Below are positions 40,889 to 48,582 of a DNA stretch of 49,154 nt, in pieces (position 1 is the stretch's first letter; every line of letters starts with the position of its first letter). The DNA is from DSOT01 sp052386775. Its GTDB lineage: Bacteria; Pseudomonadota; Gammaproteobacteria; Burkholderiales; SG8-41. The position numbers were made by a program, and so were the translations under genes. The notes under the pieces were generated by a model. It searched no databases. It was not told the DNA's origin and saw only the letters and a list, made by a program, of their open reading frames with translations. The stretch lies in contig JBQTJV010000002.1 of NCBI GenBank assembly GCA_052386775.1, positions 1-49,154 of the forward strand, written 5' to 3'.

Positions 40889-41023
40889 ATGGCTCACGAT
40901 GCCAGCGTGGTCGAAATCCGTGAGACGGCGCTATCCCTCGAAGGCAATCCAAATTTTGCGACGATCATGAAAGTCTGCAAAGCACGTGGGTTGAAGCTGC
41001 ACACCGAACCAGTCGACGCATAG
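40889..41023 (+). pseudogene. Remnant of a HigA-like addiction-module antitoxin
   Basis: A 44-codon frame: MAHDASVVEIRETAL, then SLEGNPNFATIMKVCKARGL, then KLHTEPVDA and stop. The second half matches the C-terminal part of the 'probable addiction module antidote' (HigA-like, COG3636) proteins, whose usual wording is LS-x-x-GNP-x-F-x-T-x-x-K-V-x-x-A-x-G-L-x-L. The helix-turn-helix N-terminal part and the toxin partner are missing, so it is a fragment. It lies between the decayed CMD copy and the intact VapBC-type pair. Assignment is from pattern memory and should be tested by profile search. Confidence 0.55.
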
Positions 41024-41080
41024 CTGCAAAGAACTTGCACGGAGAGCGCGACGCCGGTGTCGGCTTTGGCGCCCAGTCCC

Positions 41081-41119
41081 TTGACCCCCGTCTGTCCGAT
41101 ATGTACACTTGTTCTGTAC
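41081..41119 (+). promoter_or_regulatory. Promoter and operator of the toxin-antitoxin pair
   Basis: TTGACC (41081-41086) and TACACT (41104-41109) are 17 bp apart. The -10 box overlaps an inverted repeat GTACA (41103-41107) N7 TGTAC (41115-41119), 16 bp upstream of the antitoxin ATG. This is the expected arrangement for autorepression by the antitoxin or toxin-antitoxin complex. The rest of the 430-bp stretch 40706-41135 holds only the two gene remnants listed separately. Confidence 0.6.
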
Positions 41120-41135
41120 TCATGGGAAAACGACA

Positions 41136-41375
41136 ATGGAAACGGTTAAAGTCACCGAGCTCAGGCAGAACCTGCCCGAATACCTCGCGAAGGTGAAGCG
41201 AGGCCGGCGAGTGCGGGTGACTTCGCGGGGCCAGGTGGTCGCTGAGCTTGCCCCCCCGTCCGCCACCAGCGAGGAGGTGGACGCGGCGCGCGCCCGGTTG
41301 CGCGGAAGCGTAGTCAAGTACGAGCGTCCGACCGAGCCGGTGATCGATCCCGGCGAATGGGACGTTAACAAATGA
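41136..41375 (+). CDS. vapB: Phd/YefM (VapB-like) family antitoxin
   Basis: A 79-aa antitoxin beginning METVKVTELRQNLPEYLAKV, the DNA-binding Phd/YefM fold, with VRVTSRGQVVAELAPP in the following strand. The C-terminal half is charged (EEVDAARARLRGSVV) and would wrap the toxin. The ATG at 41136 is chosen; the longer frame to 41109 would run through the operator. Its stop overlaps the toxin start by 4 bases (ATGA), the usual coupling that keeps antitoxin in excess. Under autoregulation from the promoter at 41081-41119. Confidence 0.9.
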   Translation: METVKVTELRQNLPEYLAKVKRGRRVRVTSRGQVVAELAPPSATSEEVDAARARLRGSVVKYERPTEPVIDPGEWDVNK

Positions 41376-41767
41376 TCGTCCTGGACACCCACGTCTTGGT
41401 TTGGTGGGTGACGGGCGCTCCGGATTTGTCTACGCGTGCGAAACGCGCGATTCGGGCAACGGTGCGGCGGGAAGCGGCCGTCGCCTCTGCCATCAGCATA
41501 TTCGAGATCGCGACGGCGGTGCGCCGGGAGCGTCTGAAGTTTCGCGTATCACTGGACCAATGGCTGAGAGATTTGCGTTCTCTGACCGAACTCCAACTGG
41601 AGCCGGTGAGCGCCGACATTGCCCACCTTGCCGGCACGCTGGGGACCTCGCTGCCGGGTGATCCCGCAGATCGGATCATCGTCGCGACGGCGATCGGTCT
41701 GAAGGCCAGGCTGGTGACAGCGGATATCCGCCTCCAGAAATCGCAGCGTATTGAAACAGTCTGGTAG
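41372..41767 (+). CDS. vapC: PIN-domain ribonuclease toxin (VapC-like)
   Basis: A 131-aa PIN-domain toxin. The four acidic metal-binding residues are visible: D5 (VLDTHVLVWW), E45 (SIFEIA), D100 (DPADRIIVATA) and D118 (LVTADIRL). The family cleaves specific RNAs, often tRNA or the rRNA sarcin-ricin loop. Full length and apparently intact. Coupled to the antitoxin gene by an ATGA overlap. The pair sits between a decayed and an intact CMD gene copy, which is compatible with insertion into this spot by transfer or rearrangement. Confidence 0.93.
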   Translation: MIVLDTHVLVWWVTGAPDLSTRAKRAIRATVRREAAVASAISIFEIATAVRRERLKFRVSLDQWLRDLRSLTELQLEPVSADIAHLAGTLGTSLPGDPADRIIVATAIGLKARLVTADIRLQKSQRIETVW

Positions 41768-41790
41768 CGAGCGGGCGGAGGCAGCGTACC

Positions 41791-42387
41791 TTACCTGCTC
41801 AACGCCGGCAGCGGCTTCGCACCTTCCGGCAGCGGCGTGCGATCCACGTTGAGCACCATCGACACCAGCCCGTAATAGCCGTTGACGGCGATCAGATCCA
41901 TGACGCCGCGCTCGCCAAAACGGTCCAGCGCCCGCTGGTAGGTCTCGTCGCTCACTCCGTGCGTCTCGTGCAACTCGTGCGAGAAGTCGTAAACGATCGC
42001 CTCCTCTTCGGACATCTTCGCCGGGCGGCGGCCGTTTGCGATGTCCTCGCCGATTGCGGGATCGAGCCCGGCCTCCAGCGCGAGGCGGTGGTGGGCCTGC
42101 CACTCGTAATGCGAGCTCCAGTGGCGCGCCGTGATGATGATTGCCAGTTCGTTCAGCTTCGATGGAATCGAGCTGCGAAAACGAATCTCCGCGCCGAGGC
42201 TCTGGATGATGTTGCCGATGTCGGGGCTGCGCAGAAACACGTTGAACGGCCCGACGAGCGGTCCCGGTTTCGCCGCGGCAGAGTTCTTCACCGAGCTGCG
42301 CGGGCCGGACTTGATCGCGTCGTAGAGCGCGCGCTGGTCGGCGTTGAGGTTTTCGAGGGGAATCTGCTTGAACCGCTGTGTCTGCAT
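41791..42387 (-). CDS. Carboxymuconolactone decarboxylase family protein
   Basis: A 198-aa single-domain CMD/AhpD-fold protein. The core is NELAIIITARHWSSHYEWQAHHRLALEAG with the conserved Glu/His of CMD enzymes and no C-x-x-C. RALDRFGERGVMDLIAVNGYY is the conserved C-terminal helix. Known CMDs decarboxylate gamma-carboxymuconolactone in protocatechuate degradation; many single-domain relatives have other or unknown roles. It converges with the VapC-like gene and is divergent from the TauE/SafE gene. A damaged copy of its 3' end lies 0.9 kb away at 40710-40865. Confidence 0.88.
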   Translation of the reverse strand: MQTQRFKQIPLENLNADQRALYDAIKSGPRSSVKNSAAAKPGPLVGPFNVFLRSPDIGNIIQSLGAEIRFRSSIPSKLNELAIIITARHWSSHYEWQAHHRLALEAGLDPAIGEDIANGRRPAKMSEEEAIVYDFSHELHETHGVSDETYQRALDRFGERGVMDLIAVNGYYGLVSMVLNVDRTPLPEGAKPLPALSR

Positions 42388-42531
42388 GGTGGGCTTTCCT
42401 GATCAGTGAATGCTTGTCGAAATGCTATGTGTTCGACGGCGAAGCTGTATTATCGCCGAAACACGGCCCTTTGAGACGTCTCGTTCTGATGGTGTTGCGG
42501 CGCTTACCGCTGAGCCTGTTATCGTAGCGGC

Positions 42532-43362
42532 ATGCTCGGTGTGCCGCTCAATGAACTGCTCTTTTTCCTCGCCGCCATTGCGGCGGGCGGCGTGGTGGCC
42601 GGGTTGCTCGCCGGCATGTTCGGCGTCGGCGGCGGTGTCGTCGTAGTGCCGGTGCTCTACGAGGTGTTCCGCCTGCTCGGCGTGCCGGAAGCCGTGCGCA
42701 TGCAGCTTTGTATCGGCACGTCGCTCGCGGTCATGGTGCCAACCAATATCCGTTCGTATCTCACGCATCGTTCGACCGGCGCGGTACTCACGAATGTGGT
42801 GAAGCAGTGGACGCCCGCCGCGATCGCCGGTATCGCCATCGGTGCGGCGGTTGCCGCAGTCGCGCCGTCGACGGTTTTCAAAATCGCCTTTATCGTCATC
42901 GCGGCGCTCATTGCCGCCAAGCTTCTGTTCAGCCGGCAATCGTGGCGGCTGGGAGACGACCTGCCGAAGCATCCGCTGGCACGCCTCTACGGCCTCGCGG
43001 TCGGGCTGATGGCCTCGCTTACCGGCGTCAGCGGCGGATCGCTTTGTACAATGGTGCTGACGCTCTACGGCAAGGGGATCCATCAGGCGGTCGCGACCTC
43101 CGCCGGCATCCTGGTGCCGATCACGCTCGCCGGCACGCTGGGCTATGCCGCCGCCGGTCTGCCGCACCAGGCGCAACTGCCGCCGCTGTCGATCGGCTTC
43201 GTGTCGCTGATCGGGTTTGCGCTGATGGCGCCGATATCGAGCATGACTGCTTCTTATGGCGCAAGAATGGCCCACGCGCTTTCGCGACGCGTGCTCGAAG
43301 TCGCTTTCGGGCTGTTCCTGCTCGCTGCGTCGCTGCGCTTTCTCGCCAGCCTGGTGTGGTGA
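42532..43362 (+). CDS. TauE/SafE family sulfite/organic-anion exporter
   Basis: A 276-aa integral membrane protein with about eight hydrophobic segments. Two internally related halves show the family motifs GGVVAGLLAGMFGVGGGVVV near the N-terminus and GLMASLTGVSGGSLCTMVL in the second half. Members export sulfite, sulfoacetate or related anions. The start ATG lacks a strong ribosome-binding site. The MFS gene starts 15 bp downstream. A fragment of a related gene lies at 45917-46110. Confidence 0.9.
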   Translation: MLGVPLNELLFFLAAIAAGGVVAGLLAGMFGVGGGVVVVPVLYEVFRLLGVPEAVRMQLCIGTSLAVMVPTNIRSYLTHRSTGAVLTNVVKQWTPAAIAGIAIGAAVAAVAPSTVFKIAFIVIAALIAAKLLFSRQSWRLGDDLPKHPLARLYGLAVGLMASLTGVSGGSLCTMVLTLYGKGIHQAVATSAGILVPITLAGTLGYAAAGLPHQAQLPPLSIGFVSLIGFALMAPISSMTASYGARMAHALSRRVLEVAFGLFLLAASLRFLASLVW

Positions 43363-43377
43363 GATGGAAAAAACCGC

Positions 43378-44580
43378 TTGATCACGCGCCCGGAAAATCA
43401 GCTCTCCATTGCCCTGGGGGCGATGTTCCTGCAGCAGACGTTCGTCGCGCTCGGCAGGGCGCTGCCGGCGGTGATCGCGCCGGCGATCCTCACGGATCTC
43501 AGGATCGACGCGGTCTGGGTCGGCGTTTATTTCGGCCTGACCGCCGCCGCTTCGCTCGTCGCGCAGCTCGGCTGCGGCAGCTTCATCGTGCGCCACGGCG
43601 CCTTGCGCATGAGCCAGATCTCGCTCTTCATGCTTGCGGTCGGCACCGCACTGGCTGCGGTGGGAACGCCGGTGGCGCTCATCCTGTCCGCGATCATCTG
43701 CGGCGCGGGCAGTGCCGTATCCACACCGGCGAGCTCGCATCTGTTGGGGCGCGTCTCATCGCCACGCTACCTGCCGCTGGTGTTCTCGATCAAGCAGACC
43801 GCGGTGCCGGCAGGTCTGCTCCTGGCCGGTCTGCTCGGTCCGCCATTGACGGAATGGAAAGACTGGCGCTTCACGATGTTGCTCAGCGCGGTGGCGTGCG
43901 CTGTCTTCGCCCTGATGCTCCAGCCCCTGCGCCGCTCTTTCGACGACGACCGGGTGCCGACGCGCACTTTCCGGTTATCCGATTTCAAGTCGACCTTGAC
44001 GTCGGTGGTCGGAACGGCGGACCTGCGAGCCTTGTCCTTCGCCTGCCTGGCCTTCAACGGCGTGCAGGCGACGTTCACGGCGTATTTTGTCGTGTACCTC
44101 ACGACGATCGGCTACACGCCGGTCGCAGCGGGCTTTCTCTTTTCGGTGGCGGTGGCAGTCGCCGTGCCGGGCCGCATCGTCTGGGGCTGGCTCGGCAGCA
44201 GCTATGTCACCCCGCGCATGGTGATGGCGGGACTCGCCTTCGGCATGGCGGGCAGCGCAGCGCTTCTCGCACTGTCGAACGCGGGCTGGCCGACGCTCCT
44301 GGTCGGCCTGATTGCCTGCGTGCTCAGCGCCACGGCGTTGTCGTGGCACGGCGTGCTCTTGGCTGAAACCGCGCGCGCGGCGCCGGAAGGCATGCGCGGC
44401 GGCATCACCGGCGGCGTGCTGTCCTTCGGCCAGTTCGGTGCGTTGTCGCTGCCGCTCATGTATTCCGCGCTTCTCGACCTCACCGGCAGCTACGGCGTCG
44501 GCTTTATCGTGTGCGGCGTCCCCGCGCTGCTGGTCGGCGTGCAACTGCTCCGCCAGCGCGCTGCATCGCATGACACTTGA
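43378..44580 (+). CDS. Major facilitator superfamily transporter
   Basis: A 400-aa inner-membrane transporter with twelve predicted hydrophobic segments in two halves, e.g. IALGAMFLQQTFVALGRALP, LFMLAVGTALAAVGTPVALI and, in the second half, VAAGFLFSVAVAVAVPGRIVW. It resembles the cyanate/organic-anion permease part of MFS (CynX-like) but the substrate cannot be named. The longest frame starts with TTG at 43378, 15 bp after the TauE/SafE stop. The alternative ATG at 43423 would cut into the first membrane helix. Probably co-transcribed with the TauE/SafE gene. Confidence 0.88.
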   Translation: MITRPENQLSIALGAMFLQQTFVALGRALPAVIAPAILTDLRIDAVWVGVYFGLTAAASLVAQLGCGSFIVRHGALRMSQISLFMLAVGTALAAVGTPVALILSAIICGAGSAVSTPASSHLLGRVSSPRYLPLVFSIKQTAVPAGLLLAGLLGPPLTEWKDWRFTMLLSAVACAVFALMLQPLRRSFDDDRVPTRTFRLSDFKSTLTSVVGTADLRALSFACLAFNGVQATFTAYFVVYLTTIGYTPVAAGFLFSVAVAVAVPGRIVWGWLGSSYVTPRMVMAGLAFGMAGSAALLALSNAGWPTLLVGLIACVLSATALSWHGVLLAETARAAPEGMRGGITGGVLSFGQFGALSLPLMYSALLDLTGSYGVGFIVCGVPALLVGVQLLRQRAASHDT

Positions 44581-44847
44581 CGGGGCCTGAAAAGCGGGGA
44601 TACTGCCAAAAAAGTCCCGTCGCTTGCGGGTTACGAGGAGCCCCAAGCTTGCGCCCAGCCGCGTTTCGACTGATGTCGACCGCCGCCGTCACCACGGTCG
44701 CGGCGGGCCGCTGCATTTTCTCCGCGCCGCGGTATTTCATTCCTGAACTCCGCGGCTTCCGACCGGAAGCCTGCAATCCCATCGAACCTCGCCCGATCCC
44801 CGGATATAAATCAGCGCCGCAAACGGCGCATCACCAGGAGGATGACA
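44581..44847. other. Intergenic region with -10 box and leader hairpin
   Basis: A 267-bp gap after the MFS gene. No convincing gene is seen; an open frame from 44577 has no coding character. Near its end are a TATAAA box (44805-44810) without a good -35, and a perfect hairpin GCGCCG-CAAA-CGGCGC (44814-44829), 6 bp before the AGGAGG site of Bug 12. The hairpin could influence translation of Bug 12. Confidence 0.35.
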
Positions 44848-45816
44848 ATGAAAACTCGCTATCGTGGCTGGCTGCTCTGCTTGATCTGCGGTTTGGCGTG
44901 GCTTGCGCCGGCGGAGGCGCAATATCCCACCCGCTCCATCCGCCTCGTCCTGCCGTTCCCGCCCGGCGGCGGCACCGATACGATGGCACGGGCGATGGGC
45001 ACCCGCCTCGGCGAAGCGCTGGGGCAGCAGGTCCTGATCGATAACCGCGGCGGAGGCGGCGCCAACATCGGCGCGGAAATCGCGGCGAAATCACCACCCG
45101 ACGGCTATACGTTGTTCATGGTGACCGTGACGCACACGATCAACGCGACCCTGTATCGCAGGCTCGGCTACACGCTCGTGAAGGATTTCGTTCCGATATC
45201 GCACCTCGGCAGCACGGCCTATGTGGTCGTGGTGCATCCTTCGTTACCGGTGACATCGGTCAAGGAGCTGGTCGCGCTGGCGAAGGCACGTCCGGGCGAG
45301 ATCTCTCACTCGTCATCCGGTACCGGCAGCGGCCCGCATCTAGCCGGCGAGCTGTTCAAGAGCACGACGGGGATCAAGATGCTGCACATACCTTTCAGGG
45401 GCGGCGGACCCTCGGTCATCGGGCTGGTGTCCGGCGAAGCTGCGGTCGGGTTTACAACGACACCTTCATGCATCGGTCAGATCAAGGCAGGCCGGCTCCG
45501 CGCGCTCGCGGTCAGCACCGCACAACGCTCGCCGTTCCTGCCGGACCTCCCGACGGTTGCGGAAGCCGGCGTTCCAGGCTACGACACCAGCGCCTGGTAC
45601 GCCCTGCTGGCGCCGACGGGCACGCCCAAGGAAGCCATCGAGCGACTGAACACGGAAACGGCCAAGGTCCTGACGCTGCCGGATGTGAAATCGCGGCTGG
45701 ACGCCACCGGCATGGTGGTCAACTACAGCGGTCCGGAGGAACTGGATCGCAAGATACACGATGAAATCGCGAAGTGGGCGAAAGTGGTAAAGGCGCTCGG
45801 CCTGACTGTCGATTGA
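44848..45816 (+). CDS. Bug-family periplasmic substrate-binding protein (Bug 12)
   Basis: A 322-aa exported protein; signal peptide about residues 1-24 (PAEAQ). First ligand loop YPTRSIRLVLPFPPGGGTD, second KSPPDGYTLFMV, central IPFRGGGPSVIGL. ATG 44848 is preferred over ATG 44842 because AGGAGG (44836-44841) is then 6 bp away. It follows the TauE/SafE and MFS genes in the same direction after a 267-bp gap. Confidence 0.92.
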   Translation: MKTRYRGWLLCLICGLAWLAPAEAQYPTRSIRLVLPFPPGGGTDTMARAMGTRLGEALGQQVLIDNRGGGGANIGAEIAAKSPPDGYTLFMVTVTHTINATLYRRLGYTLVKDFVPISHLGSTAYVVVVHPSLPVTSVKELVALAKARPGEISHSSSGTGSGPHLAGELFKSTTGIKMLHIPFRGGGPSVIGLVSGEAAVGFTTTPSCIGQIKAGRLRALAVSTAQRSPFLPDLPTVAEAGVPGYDTSAWYALLAPTGTPKEAIERLNTETAKVLTLPDVKSRLDATGMVVNYSGPEELDRKIHDEIAKWAKVVKALGLTVD

Positions 45817-45916
45817 AATAAAGCGGACGCGGAATGGCGTCTGGCTGTACCGGACGCCGGCGGCGCTCGATCGCTGCAGGCTTCCGGCCAGTGCGCGCCG
45901 TATGCATCCGGCCACG

Positions 45917-46110
45917 AACCGGGCGGTCGCGACCTCCGCGGGATCTTCGTGCCGATCATGCTTCCCGGCACCGTCGTGTACATCCTCGCCGGTTTGCCGT
46001 ACCGGGAGCAATTTCCGGCGCTTCGCGTCGCTGATCGGTTTTGAGCTGATTGCGCCGGTGTCGAGCGTTGCCGCGTCCTACGGCACGAGAATGGGCCCGC
46101 GCACTGCCAC
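45917..46110 (+). pseudogene. Decayed fragment of a TauE/SafE family gene
   Basis: With two frame changes the segment reads NRAVATSAG, then IFVPIMLPGTVVYILAGLPY, then ASLIGFELIAPVSSVAASYG and TRMGP. The intact exporter at 42532-43362 has HQAVATSAGILVPITLAGTL, AAGLPHQAQL and VSLIGFALMAPISSMTASYG in the same order. Both ends of the gene are missing and no full frame remains. It accounts for the middle of the 401-bp stretch 45817-46217; the remainder of that stretch shows no gene. Confidence 0.78.
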
Positions 46111-46217
46111 GGCGGGCGCTGTAAACCGCGTTCGGTCCCTACCTCGGCGGATGCGCAGCTGCCATCGCTGGTCGAATAAAACTGCGGGAAAGGCAAGGAT
46201 GCTTGTAAACTCCCGCG

Positions 46218-47609
46218 ATGGCTGCTTGCGCGCGATGGTTCGGGAAGGTGCTGCTCCTCGCGGTGGGGCTCTGCGCGGCGGCCGGCGCCGTGGCGCAGGA
46301 GCAGCCGCGCCTCGTTTATGTGGCAGCGATCGAAGGCATCATCGATCTCGGCCTGGCGCCGTACGTGCAGCGAGTTCTTGACGAAGCGGCCGCCACCGGC
46401 GCGTCCGCCGTGGTGCTGGAGGTCAACACGTTCGGCGGACGGGTGGACGCCGCGGTGCAAATCCGCGACGCACTGCTCGGTGCGAAGGTGCCGACCATCG
46501 CCTATGTGAACCGGCGCGCCATCTCGGCAGGAGCGCTGATCTCGCTCGCCGCGCAGCATCTGGTGATGGCGGAGGGCGCCACCAGCGGCGCGGCGACGCC
46601 GGTGCAGGTCGCAGGGGCGGATGGCGGCGCGCAGCCGGTCTCGGAGAAGACCGTGTCCTACGTCAGGAAGGAGTTCCGCGCTACCGCGGAGAGCCGCAAG
46701 CGCCCGCCGCTCATCGCCGAGGCGATGGTCGATCCCGACATCGCGATTCGCGGTGTGATCGAGAAAGGCAAGCTCCTTACGCTCACCACCGACGAGGCGC
46801 TGAAGCACAAGGTGGCGGAGTTCCGTGCCGAGAGCATCGAGGCGGCGCTGGAGCGCGTGGGAATCAAGGGCGCGGAGCTGCGGCGGGTATCGCTCAACTG
46901 GGCGGAGCAGGTGGTGCGTTTCCTGACGCACCCTATATTGAGCTCGCTGCTCGTCACCATCGGCATGCTCGGCATCATCATCGAGCTGCGCAGCCCCGGT
47001 TTCGGCGTCGCCGGGGCCATCGGCATGGGAAGTCTCGCTGCGTTCTTCTGGGGCCATTGGCTGGTGCAGCTCGCCGGCTGGGGTGAACTGCTGCTCGCGC
47101 TGAGCGGGGTTGCGCTGCTGCTTCTCGAATTTCTGGTCATTCCCGGGTTCGGCTTTGCAGGTATCCTCGGCATCGTCGCACTGCTCGCCGCCCTCGTGAT
47201 GAGCGTTCTAGGGTCCGGAGCGACGCCGGAATTTTTCATGCTTGCGGCAGGCCGGATGCTTTTTTCGCTGCTCGTCGCCTTGATCGCGAGCTTCTTTCTG
47301 CTGCGCTTCATGCGGCGCACGCCGTTCGGGCGGCTGCTGATTCTCGATACGGAGCTCGGTGCGGGACATGAATACGGCTCGGCGCCCGAGGCTGACATGC
47401 GCTGGCTGGGCAAACGCGGGTACACGACCTCACCGCTCCGTCCGGCGGGGATCGCCGACATCGGAGGAACACGCGTGGACGTGGTGTCCGAGGGCGAGTT
47501 GATCGTGCCGGACACGCCGGTCGAGGTCATTCGCGTGGACGGCAACCGCATCGTCGTGCGGCAAGTAACGAACATCAACCAGGAGGGGCACACACGTGAC
47601 GGGACTTGA
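46218..47609 (+). CDS. NfeD-family membrane-bound serine protease
   Basis: A 463-aa NfeD1b-type protein. Signal peptide about residues 1-26, then a ClpP-class protease domain: Ser103 in NRRAISAGALISLA is the likely nucleophile and Lys144 the base, with the same 41-residue spacing as in archaeal PH1510 (Ser97/Lys138). Four or five membrane segments follow (about 228-360), and the C-terminal NfeD OB-fold (GTRVDVVSEGELIVPDTPVE, then VIRVDGNRIVV). Archaeal relatives cut stomatin-type proteins. The last 14 bases overlap the start of the flotillin-like gene, the classic nfeD-flotillin pairing, which supports a joint role in membrane-microdomain quality control. Confidence 0.93.
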   Translation: MAACARWFGKVLLLAVGLCAAAGAVAQEQPRLVYVAAIEGIIDLGLAPYVQRVLDEAAATGASAVVLEVNTFGGRVDAAVQIRDALLGAKVPTIAYVNRRAISAGALISLAAQHLVMAEGATSGAATPVQVAGADGGAQPVSEKTVSYVRKEFRATAESRKRPPLIAEAMVDPDIAIRGVIEKGKLLTLTTDEALKHKVAEFRAESIEAALERVGIKGAELRRVSLNWAEQVVRFLTHPILSSLLVTIGMLGIIIELRSPGFGVAGAIGMGSLAAFFWGHWLVQLAGWGELLLALSGVALLLLEFLVIPGFGFAGILGIVALLAALVMSVLGSGATPEFFMLAAGRMLFSLLVALIASFFLLRFMRRTPFGRLLILDTELGAGHEYGSAPEADMRWLGKRGYTTSPLRPAGIADIGGTRVDVVSEGELIVPDTPVEVIRVDGNRIVVRQVTNINQEGHTRDGT

Positions 47610-48576
47610 AACTGGATTTACCGGGATATTGGGCATTCTGATCGTTGTCGGCATCGCGATTTTTCTGTTGCTGTACTTGGTGCCTATTCCACTGTGGATT
47701 GCGGCCTGGGCCTCGGGCGCATACGTGGGCTTGTTCACTTTGGTAGGGATGCGGTTGCGCCGCATTCCGCCGAATACAGTGATCACCGCGCGCATCAGTG
47801 CGGTCAAGGCGGGGCTCGATCTCTCGGTCAACGACCTCGAGGCGCACTACCTCGCGGGCGGTAACGTGGTGCGTGTAGTCAACGCGATGATTTCCGCCGA
47901 CAAGGCGAATATCCCTCTGCCGTTCAAACGCGCCGCAGCCATCGACCTCGCCGGGCGCAACGTGCTCGAAGCGGTGCAGATGTCGGTGCTGCCCAAGGTG
48001 ATCGAGACGCCGAAGATCGCCGCGGTCGCCAAGGATGGCATCCAGTTGATCGTCGTCTCGCGCGTTACGGTGCGCACCAATATCGACCGCTTGGTGGGCG
48101 GCGCAGGGGAGGAGACCATCATCGCGCGCGTGGGCGAAGGTATGGTGAGTACCATCGGCTCGGCCGTCAACCACAAGAGCGTGCTCGAGAACCCGGACCA
48201 TATCTCGAAGCACATCCTCTCCAAGGGCCTGGATGCGGGCACCGCCTACGAGATCCTCTCGATCGACATCGCCGACGTGGACGTCGGCGAGAACATCGGT
48301 GCAAAGCTGCAGATCGACCAGGCCAATGCCGACAAGCAGATCGCCCAGGCGAAGGCCGAGGAGCGCCGCGCGATGGCGGTGGCGCTGGAGCAGGAGATGC
48401 GTGCGCGCGTTGTGGAATCCGAAGCCGAGGTGCCGCGCGCCATGGCCGAAGCCTTCCGCCAGGGCAATCTTGGCATCATGGACTACTACCGCATGAAGAA
48501 CCTGCAGGCCGATACCGACATGCGCGGCGTCATTGCTGGTACCGGGAACGACGCCGCCGGTTCGCCGAAGATGTAG
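47596..48576 (+). CDS. floA: Flotillin-like protein FloA (UPF0365/YqfA family)
   Basis: A 326-aa SPFH-type scaffold protein. The N-terminal membrane hairpin (ILGILIVVGIAIFLLLYLVP and the following hydrophobic stretch) is followed by the SPFH-like domain and a long charged coiled-coil region rich in Ala, Glu and Lys (IAQAKAEERRAMAVALEQEM). In Bacillus, FloA organises functional membrane microdomains. GTG 47596 has an AGGAGG site upstream that lies inside the nfeD gene. Overlap with nfeD is 14 bases, and a small membrane-protein gene follows after 6 bases, so the three form one operon. Confidence 0.95.
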   Translation: MTGLETGFTGILGILIVVGIAIFLLLYLVPIPLWIAAWASGAYVGLFTLVGMRLRRIPPNTVITARISAVKAGLDLSVNDLEAHYLAGGNVVRVVNAMISADKANIPLPFKRAAAIDLAGRNVLEAVQMSVLPKVIETPKIAAVAKDGIQLIVVSRVTVRTNIDRLVGGAGEETIIARVGEGMVSTIGSAVNHKSVLENPDHISKHILSKGLDAGTAYEILSIDIADVDVGENIGAKLQIDQANADKQIAQAKAEERRAMAVALEQEMRARVVESEAEVPRAMAEAFRQGNLGIMDYYRMKNLQADTDMRGVIAGTGNDAAGSPKM

Positions 48577-48582
48577 ACCGCC

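Noticed and set aside
42403..43740. 445-codon minus-strand frame opposite the TauE/SafE and MFS genes
   Set aside because: Product is highly charged and His/Arg-rich without domains; the opposite strand encodes two clear membrane proteins.
42708..44366. 552-codon plus-strand frame overlapping TauE/SafE and MFS
   Set aside because: Frame-shifted shadow of two real genes; the product is Arg/Gly-rich and lacks any membrane pattern.
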